Origin: Bacteroides sp.
GTDB lineage: Bacteria > Bacteroidota > Bacteroidia > Bacteroidales > Bacteroidaceae
Assembly (NCBI GenBank): GCA_019416685.1
Contig: DXWV01000102.1
Location: 69,079-133,078, forward strand
DNA: 64,000 bases
Direction of reading: 5' to 3'
The notes under the pieces: model-generated
The model's input: the letters and a program-made list of their open reading frames with translations, nothing else
Told to the model about the DNA's origin: nothing
Databases searched by the model: none
Program-made: the position numbers and the translations under genes
Part shown: piece by piece, positions 48,684 through 56,814 of the stretch
How positions within the stretch are numbered: the stretch's first letter is position 1
How the letters are laid out: every line of letters starts with the position of its first letter

Positions 48684-49808
48684 TCATTGTTGTTTATAAT
48701 CAAAAGTCTGATCCCAGTCTTTCCATATCGGTTCGCGCCCCAGCTTTTTCAGAGCCTTTTCTACCTCTGTGGCTTTGCGCTCATCACTGACATGAAATTG
48801 CTCGAGCGTTTGTGGATAGCTGTAATATCCGCCCGGCTCTGTTTTGCTTTCGGCACTCATAGTAGTTACACCTAATGTTGCCATATTATTACGGATTTCC
48901 GCACTCTCACGGGTGGAGTAGGAGATATCTACATCATGATCGAAGATGCGCATGGCAAAGGTGAGTTGTGCCAGTTCACGGTCGTTCATAACAACGTTTG
49001 GCTGAAAACCGCCATTTTCGGAAGGGCGCATACGTGGGAAGTTCACACTATACTTGGTTTTCCAGTAATGCTTTTGCAGATAGCGCAGGTGGTATGCCAT
49101 CATTGTCACGTCGGTACGCCATTCTTCCAGCCCTATAAGTACGCCCATGCCTATTTTGTGAACACCTGCCTGTCCCATGCGGTCGAAACCATTAACGCGC
49201 CATTCAAATTTAGACTTCATGCCACGGGGATGGTAGGTTTTATAGTTTGCTTTGTTGTAGGTTTCCTGAAAGCAAATAACGCCATTCAGACCGTGATGGG
49301 TCAGTTCTTCATATTCCTCTGCCTTCAGTGGCATAACTTCTATTTGCAAATTACTGAAATAGGGTTTTGCCAGATCGAGTGCCCGTGCTATATACGGTAC
49401 TCCTGCGGCAGCCGGGTTTTCTCCTGTCACCAACAGCAGGTTCTCGAAAGGAGCCAGTTTTTTGATGGCTTTGTACTCATTTACCATCTCTTCTTCTGTT
49501 AATATAGTACGCTTCATCGGGTTGCTGATGTGGAAACCGCAATAGACGCATGAGTTGGTACATGAGTTGGTAAGATAGAGAGGCACGAACATGGAAATCG
49601 TCTTTCCGAAACGCTCCATTGTATATTTTTGGCTAAGCCGTGCCATGACCTCAAGATAAGGGGCTGCGGCTGGTGAGATTAATGCCATAAAGTCATTAAC
49701 GTCACAATGTTCTTTTCCTAATGCCCGACGTACATCGGCATCTGTCTTGGAATAGATGGCTTTCGTCGTCTCCTCCCAGGATATTTTATCTAATTCATCT
49801 GAAAACAT
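48684..49808 (-). CDS. thiH: 2-iminoacetate synthase ThiH
   Basis: 374 residues, radical SAM enzyme. The cluster motif is CTNSCVYCGFHISNP (CxxxCxxC), with the PMKRTILTEEEM follow-on typical of ThiH. Further signatures are LLLVTGENPAAAGVPYI and GMGVLIGLEEWRTD. It cleaves tyrosine to dehydroglycine (2-iminoacetate) for the thiazole ring made by ThiG. Its presence indicates the anaerobic branch of thiazole synthesis, in contrast to oxygen-using ThiO. It lies 1 bp downstream of the unknown gene. Confidence 0.97.
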   Translation of the reverse strand: MFSDELDKISWEETTKAIYSKTDADVRRALGKEHCDVNDFMALISPAAAPYLEVMARLSQKYTMERFGKTISMFVPLYLTNSCTNSCVYCGFHISNPMKRTILTEEEMVNEYKAIKKLAPFENLLLVTGENPAAAGVPYIARALDLAKPYFSNLQIEVMPLKAEEYEELTHHGLNGVICFQETYNKANYKTYHPRGMKSKFEWRVNGFDRMGQAGVHKIGMGVLIGLEEWRTDVTMMAYHLRYLQKHYWKTKYSVNFPRMRPSENGGFQPNVVMNDRELAQLTFAMRIFDHDVDISYSTRESAEIRNNMATLGVTTMSAESKTEPGGYYSYPQTLEQFHVSDERKATEVEKALKKLGREPIWKDWDQTFDYKQQ

Positions 49809-49809
49809 T

Positions 49810-50355
49810 TTATTTTTTTCTTTTAGTAGTCTGATTTATTTTCTTCAGTGTATTCCGGATTGTTGTTGTTACTCCTTTTGAAAAGAATTCTGTTTCAACA
49901 CTTTCGAGAATGATACGTAATTCACCCAACAGTTCCGGCTCTTTCTGGCAGAGCCGGTAAGCGGTCTTGATGCACAAAGCTTGTACTCCGATACTTTCAG
50001 CGGGCGAGAACATACGGTCGAAACAGAAATTCAGCAGAGGAACAGATATAGGTTCCTGTACCGGAAGATTGAAGAGAATGGAAAGAAGCAGGCGTTTTGA
50101 ACCGTCGTGTGTACAACTCAACAAGCGTCCTGTCAGTTCTTCCCGTAACGGGACAAACCAACCGGGATGAACCTCGCTTAGCTTTTCGCAAACCCATAAT
50201 GCACGCCATGAAACGAGGCGTTTGCTGTCGAAAGTGAGTTTGTACATATCCGGTAATTCCTCCGGATGAAGGCTGAGAGATTTTACCATTGGTTCAATGT
50301 TCAATTCAGAGATATGCACCAACAGGGCATTACGAAACTCGTCGATTCTTTCCAT
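49810..50355 (-). CDS. Helical-repeat protein of unknown function in the thi operon
   Basis: 181 residues, fully helical with HEAT-like Leu patterns (SKRLVSWRALWVCEKLSEVH, SKRLLLSILFNLPVQEPISV, SIGVQALCIKTAYRLCQKEP) and a basic tail. It has no catalytic signature. It sits tightly between thiC (6-bp gap) and thiH (1-bp gap). It may be a scaffold for the operon's enzymes or an unrelated passenger; only context hints at a thiamine link. Confidence 0.75.
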   Translation of the reverse strand: MERIDEFRNALLVHISELNIEPMVKSLSLHPEELPDMYKLTFDSKRLVSWRALWVCEKLSEVHPGWFVPLREELTGRLLSCTHDGSKRLLLSILFNLPVQEPISVPLLNFCFDRMFSPAESIGVQALCIKTAYRLCQKEPELLGELRIILESVETEFFSKGVTTTIRNTLKKINQTTKRKK

Positions 50356-50361
50356 ATTTGT

Positions 50362-52056
50362 TTATTCTTCTTTCTTTGTGTTTTTGAGTTCACGACTCAG
50401 ACGCATGGCACAGAAGTTAGGACCGCACATCGTACAATATTCTCCGTCTGTATGCCGCCCGGCATGGAAATAGGAGAAAGCACGTTCGGGGTCAAGTGAA
50501 AGGTCGAACTGGTCTTTCCAACGGAATTCATAACGGGCTTTGCTTAGTGCATTATCACGTACTTGTGCACCGGGATGTCCTTTTGCAAGATCGGCTGCAT
50601 GAGCAGCAATTTTGTAAGTGATCACTCCCACACGTACGTCTTCTTTGTCGGGCAGAGCAAGATGTTCTTTCGGAGTGACATAGCAGAGCATTGCTGTGCC
50701 CAACCAACCAATCTGTGCAGCACCAATAGCCGATGTGATATGGTCATATCCGGGAGCGATGTCTGTAACCAACGGACCGAGGGTATAGAAAGGAGCATTG
50801 TGACATTTTTCTATCTGACGTTCCATGTTTTCTTTGATTTTGTGCATAGGTACATGTCCGGGCCCTTCAATGAATGCCTGCACATTCTTTTCCCAGGCAC
50901 GCACTACAAGCTCTCCCATGGTGTCGAGCTCGGCAAATTGTGCTTCATCATTAGCATCGTGGATAGACCCGGGGCGAAGGCCGTCTCCCAATGAAACGGC
51001 TACATCATATTGTGCTAAAATATCACAGATGTCATCAAAATGCTCGTAGAGGAAACTTTCACGGTCATGTACAAGGCACCATTTACTCATAATACTTCCC
51101 CCACGGCTTACAATTCCACAAAGACGTTTTTCTGCCAGATGTACATTGTGACGGCGAATTCCTGCATGGATGGTGAAATAGTCTACACCCTGTTCGCATT
51201 GTTCAATCAAAGTATCGCGGTAAAGTTCCCAGGTAAGGTCTTCTACTTTCCCATTAACTTTCTCCAGAGCCTGATAGATGGGTACAGTACCTACCGGTAC
51301 CGGGCAATTACGAATGATCCACTCGCGTGTTTCATGGATATTTTCTCCTGTTGAGAGATCCATAAGTGTGTCGCCGCCCCATTTGCAGCTCCATACGGCT
51401 TTTTCCACTTCTTCGTCAATACCGGAGGTTGTGGCAGAGTTTCCGATATTCGTATTGATTTTCACCAGGAAGTTACGTCCGATAATCATAGGTTCTGCTT
51501 CCGGGTGATTAATATTAGCAGGTAATACAGCACGTCCTTCGGCTATTTCCTGACGGACAAATTCAGGAGTGATGTATGTTTCTATACCCAATTCTTCGCA
51601 GTTCATATTTTCACGGATAGCTACGTATTCCATCTCCGGAGTGATGATACCACGTTTGGCATATGCCATTTGAGTGATGTGTTCACCTTTCTTTGCCCGG
51701 TAGGGTAGAGCGATATGCTCAAAGCGCAGATGATCTAATCCTTTGTCATTCCGGCGTATACGGCCATATTCAGAAGTAATTTCGGGTAATTGTTCTACGT
51801 CGTTCCGTTTCAGAATCCATGCTTCACGCAAGCGTGGTAAGCCTTTTTTCAGGTCGATAGATACATTGGTATCACTGAAAGGGCCACTGGTGTCATATAC
51901 ATAAACTTTTGGATTGGGTGTTATAATCTTCTCGTTACCATCGAAAGTTGTGCTTGGCACTTGTTCTACTCTACGCATAGCTACCCGTATTTCGGGGAAT
52001 AATTTGCCGGGCATATACACTTTCTCAGAGCGTGGGAATTTTATTTTTTGTTCCAT
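50362..52056 (-). CDS. thiC: Phosphomethylpyrimidine synthase ThiC
   Basis: 564 residues. The C-terminal cluster motif CTMCGPNFCAMRLSRELKN (CxxCx4C) is intact, as are EITSEYGRIRRNDKGLD, MAYAKRGIITPEMEYVAIRE and HAGIRRHNVHL. This radical SAM enzyme turns aminoimidazole ribotide into HMP phosphate, the pyrimidine half of thiamine. It lies mid-operon between thiG and the unknown helical gene and is presumably controlled by the TPP riboswitch at the operon head. Confidence 0.98.
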   Translation of the reverse strand: MEQKIKFPRSEKVYMPGKLFPEIRVAMRRVEQVPSTTFDGNEKIITPNPKVYVYDTSGPFSDTNVSIDLKKGLPRLREAWILKRNDVEQLPEITSEYGRIRRNDKGLDHLRFEHIALPYRAKKGEHITQMAYAKRGIITPEMEYVAIRENMNCEELGIETYITPEFVRQEIAEGRAVLPANINHPEAEPMIIGRNFLVKINTNIGNSATTSGIDEEVEKAVWSCKWGGDTLMDLSTGENIHETREWIIRNCPVPVGTVPIYQALEKVNGKVEDLTWELYRDTLIEQCEQGVDYFTIHAGIRRHNVHLAEKRLCGIVSRGGSIMSKWCLVHDRESFLYEHFDDICDILAQYDVAVSLGDGLRPGSIHDANDEAQFAELDTMGELVVRAWEKNVQAFIEGPGHVPMHKIKENMERQIEKCHNAPFYTLGPLVTDIAPGYDHITSAIGAAQIGWLGTAMLCYVTPKEHLALPDKEDVRVGVITYKIAAHAADLAKGHPGAQVRDNALSKARYEFRWKDQFDLSLDPERAFSYFHAGRHTDGEYCTMCGPNFCAMRLSRELKNTKKEE

Positions 52057-52098
52057 ATGATTAGTTGTTAAATTACAGTGCGTCTATGTCGCAGCTAT

Positions 52099-52878
52099 TT
52101 ATTGTATGTTTAGAAATGCTGTAAGAGGAGAGCTTGCTTCTGCTATGAGGTTATCCGCTTGCATGCCTAAACCAGCTTCATAAGCCATACGTCCGGCTTC
52201 TACTGCCATCTTGAATGCTTTGGCCATTTCTAACGGATCACTTGCTACCGCAATGGCTGTATTGACCAGACAGGCAGATGCACCTAACTCCATGGCTTCT
52301 GCCGCATGACTTGGAGCACCGATACCGGCATCTACTACTACAGGGATATTGGCTTGTTCGATGATAATTTTCAGGAATTCTTTCGTTTGCAACCCCTTGT
52401 TTGTTCCGATAGGAGCACCCAGTGGCATTACTGTTGCAGCACCGGCTTCTTCCAGTTGTTTACAAAGCACAGGGTCGGCTTGGCAATAGGGGAGTACAAC
52501 AAAGCCTAATTTCACTAATTCTTCAGTTGCCTTCAGGGTTTCTACAGAATCGGGAAGGAGATAACGTGGGTCGGGATGAATTTCGAGTTTCAGCCAGTTT
52601 GTACCGAATGCTTCACGTGCCATTTGTGCGGCAAATATAGCCTCTTCGGCATTTCTTACTCCCGACGTATTGGGCAATAACTGAATATGCGGATGGATGA
52701 TATGTTTCAGCATGTCATCTTCTTTGTTATCCATATCAATACGCTTCATAGCTACTGTCACCATTTCAGTGCCCGATGCCAGAAGAGATTGTTCCATCAG
52801 TTCATTAGAGTTGAATTTGCCTGTTCCTAAGAAAAGACGGGAGTTGAACTCACGTCCCGCAATAATAAGTTTTTCCAT
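52099..52878 (-). CDS. thiG: Thiazole synthase ThiG
   Basis: 259 residues, TIM barrel. Motifs: MEKLIIAGREFNSRLFLGTG, NWLKLEIHPDPRYLLPD (Schiff-base Lys), and PVVVDAGIGAPSHAAEAMEL followed by GASACLVNTAIAVASDP. It joins deoxyxylulose phosphate, dehydroglycine from ThiH and sulfur from ThiS thiocarboxylate into the thiazole phosphate. It is ordered after thiS and thiE in the same transcript. Confidence 0.97.
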   Translation of the reverse strand: MEKLIIAGREFNSRLFLGTGKFNSNELMEQSLLASGTEMVTVAMKRIDMDNKEDDMLKHIIHPHIQLLPNTSGVRNAEEAIFAAQMAREAFGTNWLKLEIHPDPRYLLPDSVETLKATEELVKLGFVVLPYCQADPVLCKQLEEAGAATVMPLGAPIGTNKGLQTKEFLKIIIEQANIPVVVDAGIGAPSHAAEAMELGASACLVNTAIAVASDPLEMAKAFKMAVEAGRMAYEAGLGMQADNLIAEASSPLTAFLNIQ

Positions 52879-52927
52879 ATCTGTGATTTGTGAATTATAA
52901 TTTATGAATTATCGAGAGGAATCTTTT

Positions 52928-53548
52928 TTAGAAGTTAATTGATAGAATACGGTTGGTTTCCTCTATCGGATTTTCTGCCCGCAAGATGGTACCGGAAAGG
53001 GCGATAGCATTTACTCCGGTTTTCATAATGTCGGGGATATCTTCGAAAGTAATTCCTCCGATGGCAACTACCGGCAGCGTGATATCTTCTTTTTCCATCA
53101 GTGAAAGAATGGATGTGTATCCTTCCAGCCCTAACACGGGACTCAGATTTTTTTTAGTTGTAGTAAAGCGGAAGGGGCCTATCCCTACATAATCAACTCC
53201 TGCCTCATATAGCATTTTCACATCTTCAAAGGTATTAGCTGTTCCTCCGATGATGAATTGCTCTCCCATTCGTTGACGGGCTTCTGCTGCCGGCATATCC
53301 ATTTTACCCAGATGTACTCCGTCTACTTCTAACTTAATTGCCAGTTCTACATGGTCATCCAATATTAGGATGGACTCGTATTCCCGGCACATTTGTTGCA
53401 ATTGCAGGGCAACGGCTTCTACCTCTTCAAGCGGGGCCTCTTTCATTCGTAGTTGTATCCATTTGCATCCGCCTTCGAGTGCCATACGTGCCGAGTCCAG
53501 ATACGAATACTTTTCTGTCTGGTGGGTAATAAATTGTAGATTGATCAT
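52928..53548 (-). CDS. thiE: Thiamine phosphate synthase ThiE
   Basis: 206 residues. It has the substrate site CKWIQLRMKEAPLEEVEAVA with the conserved QLRxK, DDHVELAIKLEVDGVHLGKM, YVGIGPFRFTTTKK and VAIGGITFEDIPDI. It joins HMP-PP and thiazole phosphate to give thiamine phosphate. It lies 3 bp downstream of thiS and is the canonical synthase of the operon, in contrast to the paralogue at 47134-47742. Confidence 0.95.
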   Translation of the reverse strand: MINLQFITHQTEKYSYLDSARMALEGGCKWIQLRMKEAPLEEVEAVALQLQQMCREYESILILDDHVELAIKLEVDGVHLGKMDMPAAEARQRMGEQFIIGGTANTFEDVKMLYEAGVDYVGIGPFRFTTTKKNLSPVLGLEGYTSILSLMEKEDITLPVVAIGGITFEDIPDIMKTGVNAIALSGTILRAENPIEETNRILSINF

Positions 53549-53551
53549 TTT

Positions 53552-53752
53552 TTATCCTCCGCAAGCTGCTTTAATAATAACCAGATTGTCACTCTCATGC
53601 AGTACAAATTTATCCCACTCTGTGCGTGGAATCATTTTATTGTTTACCGCGATGGCAATGCCTTGCGAAGAAAGTTCCAACTGTTCGGTCAGTTGGGTGA
53701 TGGTAGAAGCATCTGTGATTTTTACTTCTTTGTTGTTAACTTGTACTTTCAT
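53552..53752 (-). CDS. thiS: Sulfur carrier protein ThiS
   Basis: 66 residues, ubiquitin-like, starting MKVQVNNKEVKITDASTITQ and ending AACGG. The C-terminal Gly-Gly is the site adenylated by ThiF and converted to a thiocarboxylate that donates sulfur to ThiG. It is the first gene of the operon, about 70 nt after the riboswitch. Confidence 0.95.
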   Translation of the reverse strand: MKVQVNNKEVKITDASTITQLTEQLELSSQGIAIAVNNKMIPRTEWDKFVLHESDNLVIIKAACGG

Positions 53753-53822
53753 TGTTACAGAATTAAAATTATAATGAAAGTAAATACAAAGAGAGTGCTA
53801 ATGGTGGAGGCGATAAAAGTAA

Positions 53823-53900
53823 CACAATCCCTACGTCAGTACTAACTGCATCAGGTTCCAGGGTATAATCTCAGCCCCTATAGGGCACCCCTTTGTTTTT
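53823..53900 (-). promoter_or_regulatory. TPP riboswitch (THI element)
   Basis: Read on the minus strand, the conserved THI-box blocks occur in order: AGGGGTGCCC, GGCTGAGATTATACCC, GAACCTGATGCAGTTAGTAC and TGACGTAGGGA. It lies between a near-consensus -7 box (TTACTTTG at 53907-53914) and thiS, so thiamine pyrophosphate should shut the operon. No terminator hairpin is obvious before thiS, which suggests control at translation initiation. Confidence 0.95.
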
Positions 53901-54027
53901 ACAGGGGCAAAGTAAATGAAAAAGATGCAGAAAAACGGCAAAACGGAGGATTATTTTTAAAAAGGTTCATTCGGCAAATGCGTGGTTTGTTAATATTGTT
54001 AATGCTGTTTTTAACGCTTTGGATATA

Positions 54028-54078
54028 CCATCCTATATTGTACACTTTGGTATATCAAAAGTGTACAATATAGGATGG
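54028..54078. repeat. Perfect 21-bp inverted repeat with GTGTAC motifs
   Basis: In the gap between the thi operon leader and the superoxide dismutase gene. Arms CCATCCTATATTGTACACTTT (54028-54048) and its exact complement (54058-54078) have a 9-nt loop. Two further GTGTAC units follow (AAAAGTGTACAAT near 54081-54093 and AAGTGTACACT near 54105-54115), giving four copies in about 75 bp. Otherwise the 53915-54260 stretch is empty AT-rich DNA. Confidence 0.65.
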
Positions 54079-54260
54079 CAAAAGTGTACAATTAACATTC
54101 GGATAAGTGTACACTCTTGTTTGTCTTTATATAATAGGATTATATTTGTTGAAAATCAGTGGGTTATATAAGGACGATTATTCATATCCCATCTCACATC
54201 TCTTCTTTCAAAAAACTTGTAGTTACTTTTTTGATAACTTCGCGTTTGTAGACTGAACCT

Positions 54261-54302
54261 AAAAAAAAGACTGTCACTCAGCAAAGAGTAACAGTCTTTT
54301 TT
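54261..54302. terminator. Rho-independent terminator after sodB
   Basis: GACTGT-ACTC pairs with GAGT-ACAGTC (one bulged base each side), flanked by A8 and T6. It is 18 bp beyond the superoxide dismutase stop. Confidence 0.85.
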
Positions 54303-54320
54303 ACAATGTTGAGAGGTTTA

Positions 54321-54902
54321 TTACATTCGTTTGTCAACTACTTCCCAATCGATAATGTCCCAAAGTGCATTTATATGATCTGCACGACGGTTCTGATAAT
54401 CCAGATAGTAGGAATGTTCCCACACGTCAAAGCCTAAAATCGGTTTCAGTCCGGCACGTACCGGGTTGCTTCCGTTGGCCTCTTTAGTGATGTGCAGTTT
54501 GCCATTTTTGTCTACTGACAACCAGGCCCAACCTGAACCGAACAATCCAACTGCAGCTGCATTGAATTCTTTCTTAAAGTTTTCAAAGCTACCAAAGTCA
54601 CGTTTGATGGCTTCTGCCAATTTACCGGAAGGTTCTTTCTTTGAAGGCTTTCCTGCAAATTGTAAAAAGTAGAGTGTATGATTCAGTACCTGTCCGGCAT
54701 TATTGAAAATGGCACCATCCGGCGCTTTTGCTACGATCTCTTCTACGGTCTTGCCTTCGAACTCGGTTCCCGGAACAAGGCTATTGAGATTATTTACGTA
54801 GGTTTGCAGATGTTTACCATAATGAAAATCTATAGTTTGCTGACTGATTACAGGTTCCAGCGCATTATTAGCGTACGGAAGTTTAGGCATCTCGTAAGTC
54901 AT
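54321..54902 (-). CDS. sodB: Superoxide dismutase (Fe type)
   Basis: 193 residues from the ATG giving MTYEMPKLPYANNALEPVIS, the usual start of Bacteroides Fe-SOD; an ATG 36 bp upstream would add an atypical hydrophobic leader. Metal ligands are visible: His in FHYGKHLQTYVNN, His in LNHTLYFLQF, and Asp and His in GFDVWEHSYYLDYQ. GLFGSGWAWLSVD and FNNAGQVLNHT fit the Fe/cambialistic class. It removes superoxide during oxygen exposure of an anaerobe. Confidence 0.97.
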   Translation of the reverse strand: MTYEMPKLPYANNALEPVISQQTIDFHYGKHLQTYVNNLNSLVPGTEFEGKTVEEIVAKAPDGAIFNNAGQVLNHTLYFLQFAGKPSKKEPSGKLAEAIKRDFGSFENFKKEFNAAAVGLFGSGWAWLSVDKNGKLHITKEANGSNPVRAGLKPILGFDVWEHSYYLDYQNRRADHINALWDIIDWEVVDKRM

Positions 54903-55022
54903 GGTTATAAATATTAAAGACATTAATAATGTATTCATAATGTTTGGTTATTAACTATACACTATTAACATACGAAAACCCATAAATGTTTATAGAGACA
55001 ATCAAAAATCTATCTATTTGTT

Positions 55023-56735
55023 CTATTTAATTATTATTTGTTCCGTTATCTCCGGATTTCCCTTTGCTGTTTTCCGTATCCATCGTCCGGCCTGATCGTA
55101 TTCATAATACATGTTGCTATCTATCTGGTTCCCAAATTCATCATACGCGAAATACTGTGAGCAGACTCTTTTTTCGTTGTTTACCAGTATTTGTGTAGAA
55201 ATGATTTTTGCCAGATAACCGTATTTATCATATTCATATACATCTGTCTGTGAACTGATTTGTGTCGGTAGCGGATTTTTAGGGAGCGGCAATACATATT
55301 GTGACCTTATTTCATTTCCTTTGCTGTCATATTGATGCATTGTGGACGAAAGCATGACATCTTTATTGTACTCCTTTTCTTCTATTAGTTTTCCCTGACG
55401 ATTGTAGCTGCTCAATACCAGTCTGCCATCGGTATATTTCAGTGAATCACTCTGAATTGTTCCATCGGCATCAAATGTTCTTGTCCTCTTATATATTTCT
55501 TTTTTTGTTTTGGTATTTATCTGTATTTCCTGTGTACATCTATCCTGTGCATCGTAAAAGAAAGAGGTATGGAATTGCAGGTTACCGGTAGTAATGTCTA
55601 TACCCGCCGGCTTTCCGTTTTCCAGATAAGTATATACCTCTGTGGTATTTTTATTATTTTGCTTCTCTTCTGTTTTCGTCAGTATTCCTTTTTTATAATA
55701 TTTGACCGTAGCAGGAGTAATCCATATCACCGAATCTTCGAACTGCTTGCACAAGTCCTGTGCTTTGTCGCGAAACTCCCTGTATTTATGTGTAGTCAGA
55801 AAATCTCGAACTAATCTCAGTTTACTGTTGCTATTCACTTCCGGTTTCATTAGTTCATAGTCCACACTGTCTTTTATGTATTCCAGTGCAGAGATATATT
55901 TGCGCTGGCCTTCTTCCAGATAAGATGCGTTCTCATAATCACTGATGCATTGTTTCTTAGATACCGGTGCTCCCGCTTGTTGTATCATGGAAAAGAGATA
56001 ATCATCATATAAATCACGTACCTCCGGAGTGTATTTACGGCCGGACATTCCGTTGAAATAACGGTTCAAAGTTATATTATCGAAAAAGTTCTTGAAATTG
56101 GTATGAGTGGGTGTCCGTTTCACATTGTCATATAAGAGTTGGTTATATTCGTTCATGAGTTTTACCAGATATTTGCCTTCCGGAAATTCATTAAAGTAAT
56201 TCTCATATTTGCCGGCGTTATTTTTCTCTTCACAATCTTTCATTAATGCATCTTCTCTCGTTAGGTAGAAGAGATTCATCTGTGCCTGTGAAATGGGGTA
56301 TTTACTGCTTTTAGCTCCTTCTATTAATTGTTTACTTAATGTCAGTTTGTCTTGTGTTGTATTCAAGACTTCGGTTATCACTTTGTTGGTACGTTCCCGC
56401 AAAGGAGCAAAATTTATTTCGTTCTCGTTGCAGATAGCGGGCAGACTCCCTTTGACGGCTTTAGCGTAGGTAGGGTAGTAGTCGGCAGCACTTTTATTGT
56501 CCGGTTGGGTCCACAGGCGGCTCATGATGTCCATTAGTTCTATTTCGGCTGCAAATGCCTGGATTGTTTTCTCATCCAACTTCTCGCGGCCTTTTTGAAA
56601 TTTCTCGGTTTCATTTTCACTTAGGAGTTTTAGGAGTTTCCCCACACGGTCTTGTTTCTGTGCCATGACTTGTAAGGCCCCTGTTGTCATACTTATGAGA
56701 AGAATGGCAACTAAAGAGATACTCTTTTTTATCAT
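55023..56735 (-). CDS. Exported protein of unknown function with YD-like repeats
   Basis: 570 residues. Signal peptide KKSISLVAILLISMTTGALQ ends before VMAQKQD. Residues about 30-330 are mostly helical with no recognised domain. Residues about 350-565 contain repeated short strand units of the tyrosine-rich kind (FFYDAQDRCTQEI, MHQYDSKGNEIRSQYV, YEYDKYGYLAKII, FAYDEFGNQIDSNMYYEYDQ), similar to YD/RHS or YwqK-type repeats. It is probably periplasmic or outer-membrane associated. It is divergent from the helicase gene and appears to be monocistronic. Confidence 0.75.
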   Translation of the reverse strand: MIKKSISLVAILLISMTTGALQVMAQKQDRVGKLLKLLSENETEKFQKGREKLDEKTIQAFAAEIELMDIMSRLWTQPDNKSAADYYPTYAKAVKGSLPAICNENEINFAPLRERTNKVITEVLNTTQDKLTLSKQLIEGAKSSKYPISQAQMNLFYLTREDALMKDCEEKNNAGKYENYFNEFPEGKYLVKLMNEYNQLLYDNVKRTPTHTNFKNFFDNITLNRYFNGMSGRKYTPEVRDLYDDYLFSMIQQAGAPVSKKQCISDYENASYLEEGQRKYISALEYIKDSVDYELMKPEVNSNSKLRLVRDFLTTHKYREFRDKAQDLCKQFEDSVIWITPATVKYYKKGILTKTEEKQNNKNTTEVYTYLENGKPAGIDITTGNLQFHTSFFYDAQDRCTQEIQINTKTKKEIYKRTRTFDADGTIQSDSLKYTDGRLVLSSYNRQGKLIEEKEYNKDVMLSSTMHQYDSKGNEIRSQYVLPLPKNPLPTQISSQTDVYEYDKYGYLAKIISTQILVNNEKRVCSQYFAYDEFGNQIDSNMYYEYDQAGRWIRKTAKGNPEITEQIIIK

Positions 56736-56814
56736 ACCTGTTTTATTTGATGTTAAGTCACAAAAGTATATAAAATTACATATATTGTCAAATGAATGTT
56801 ATAATTTTGCCGCT

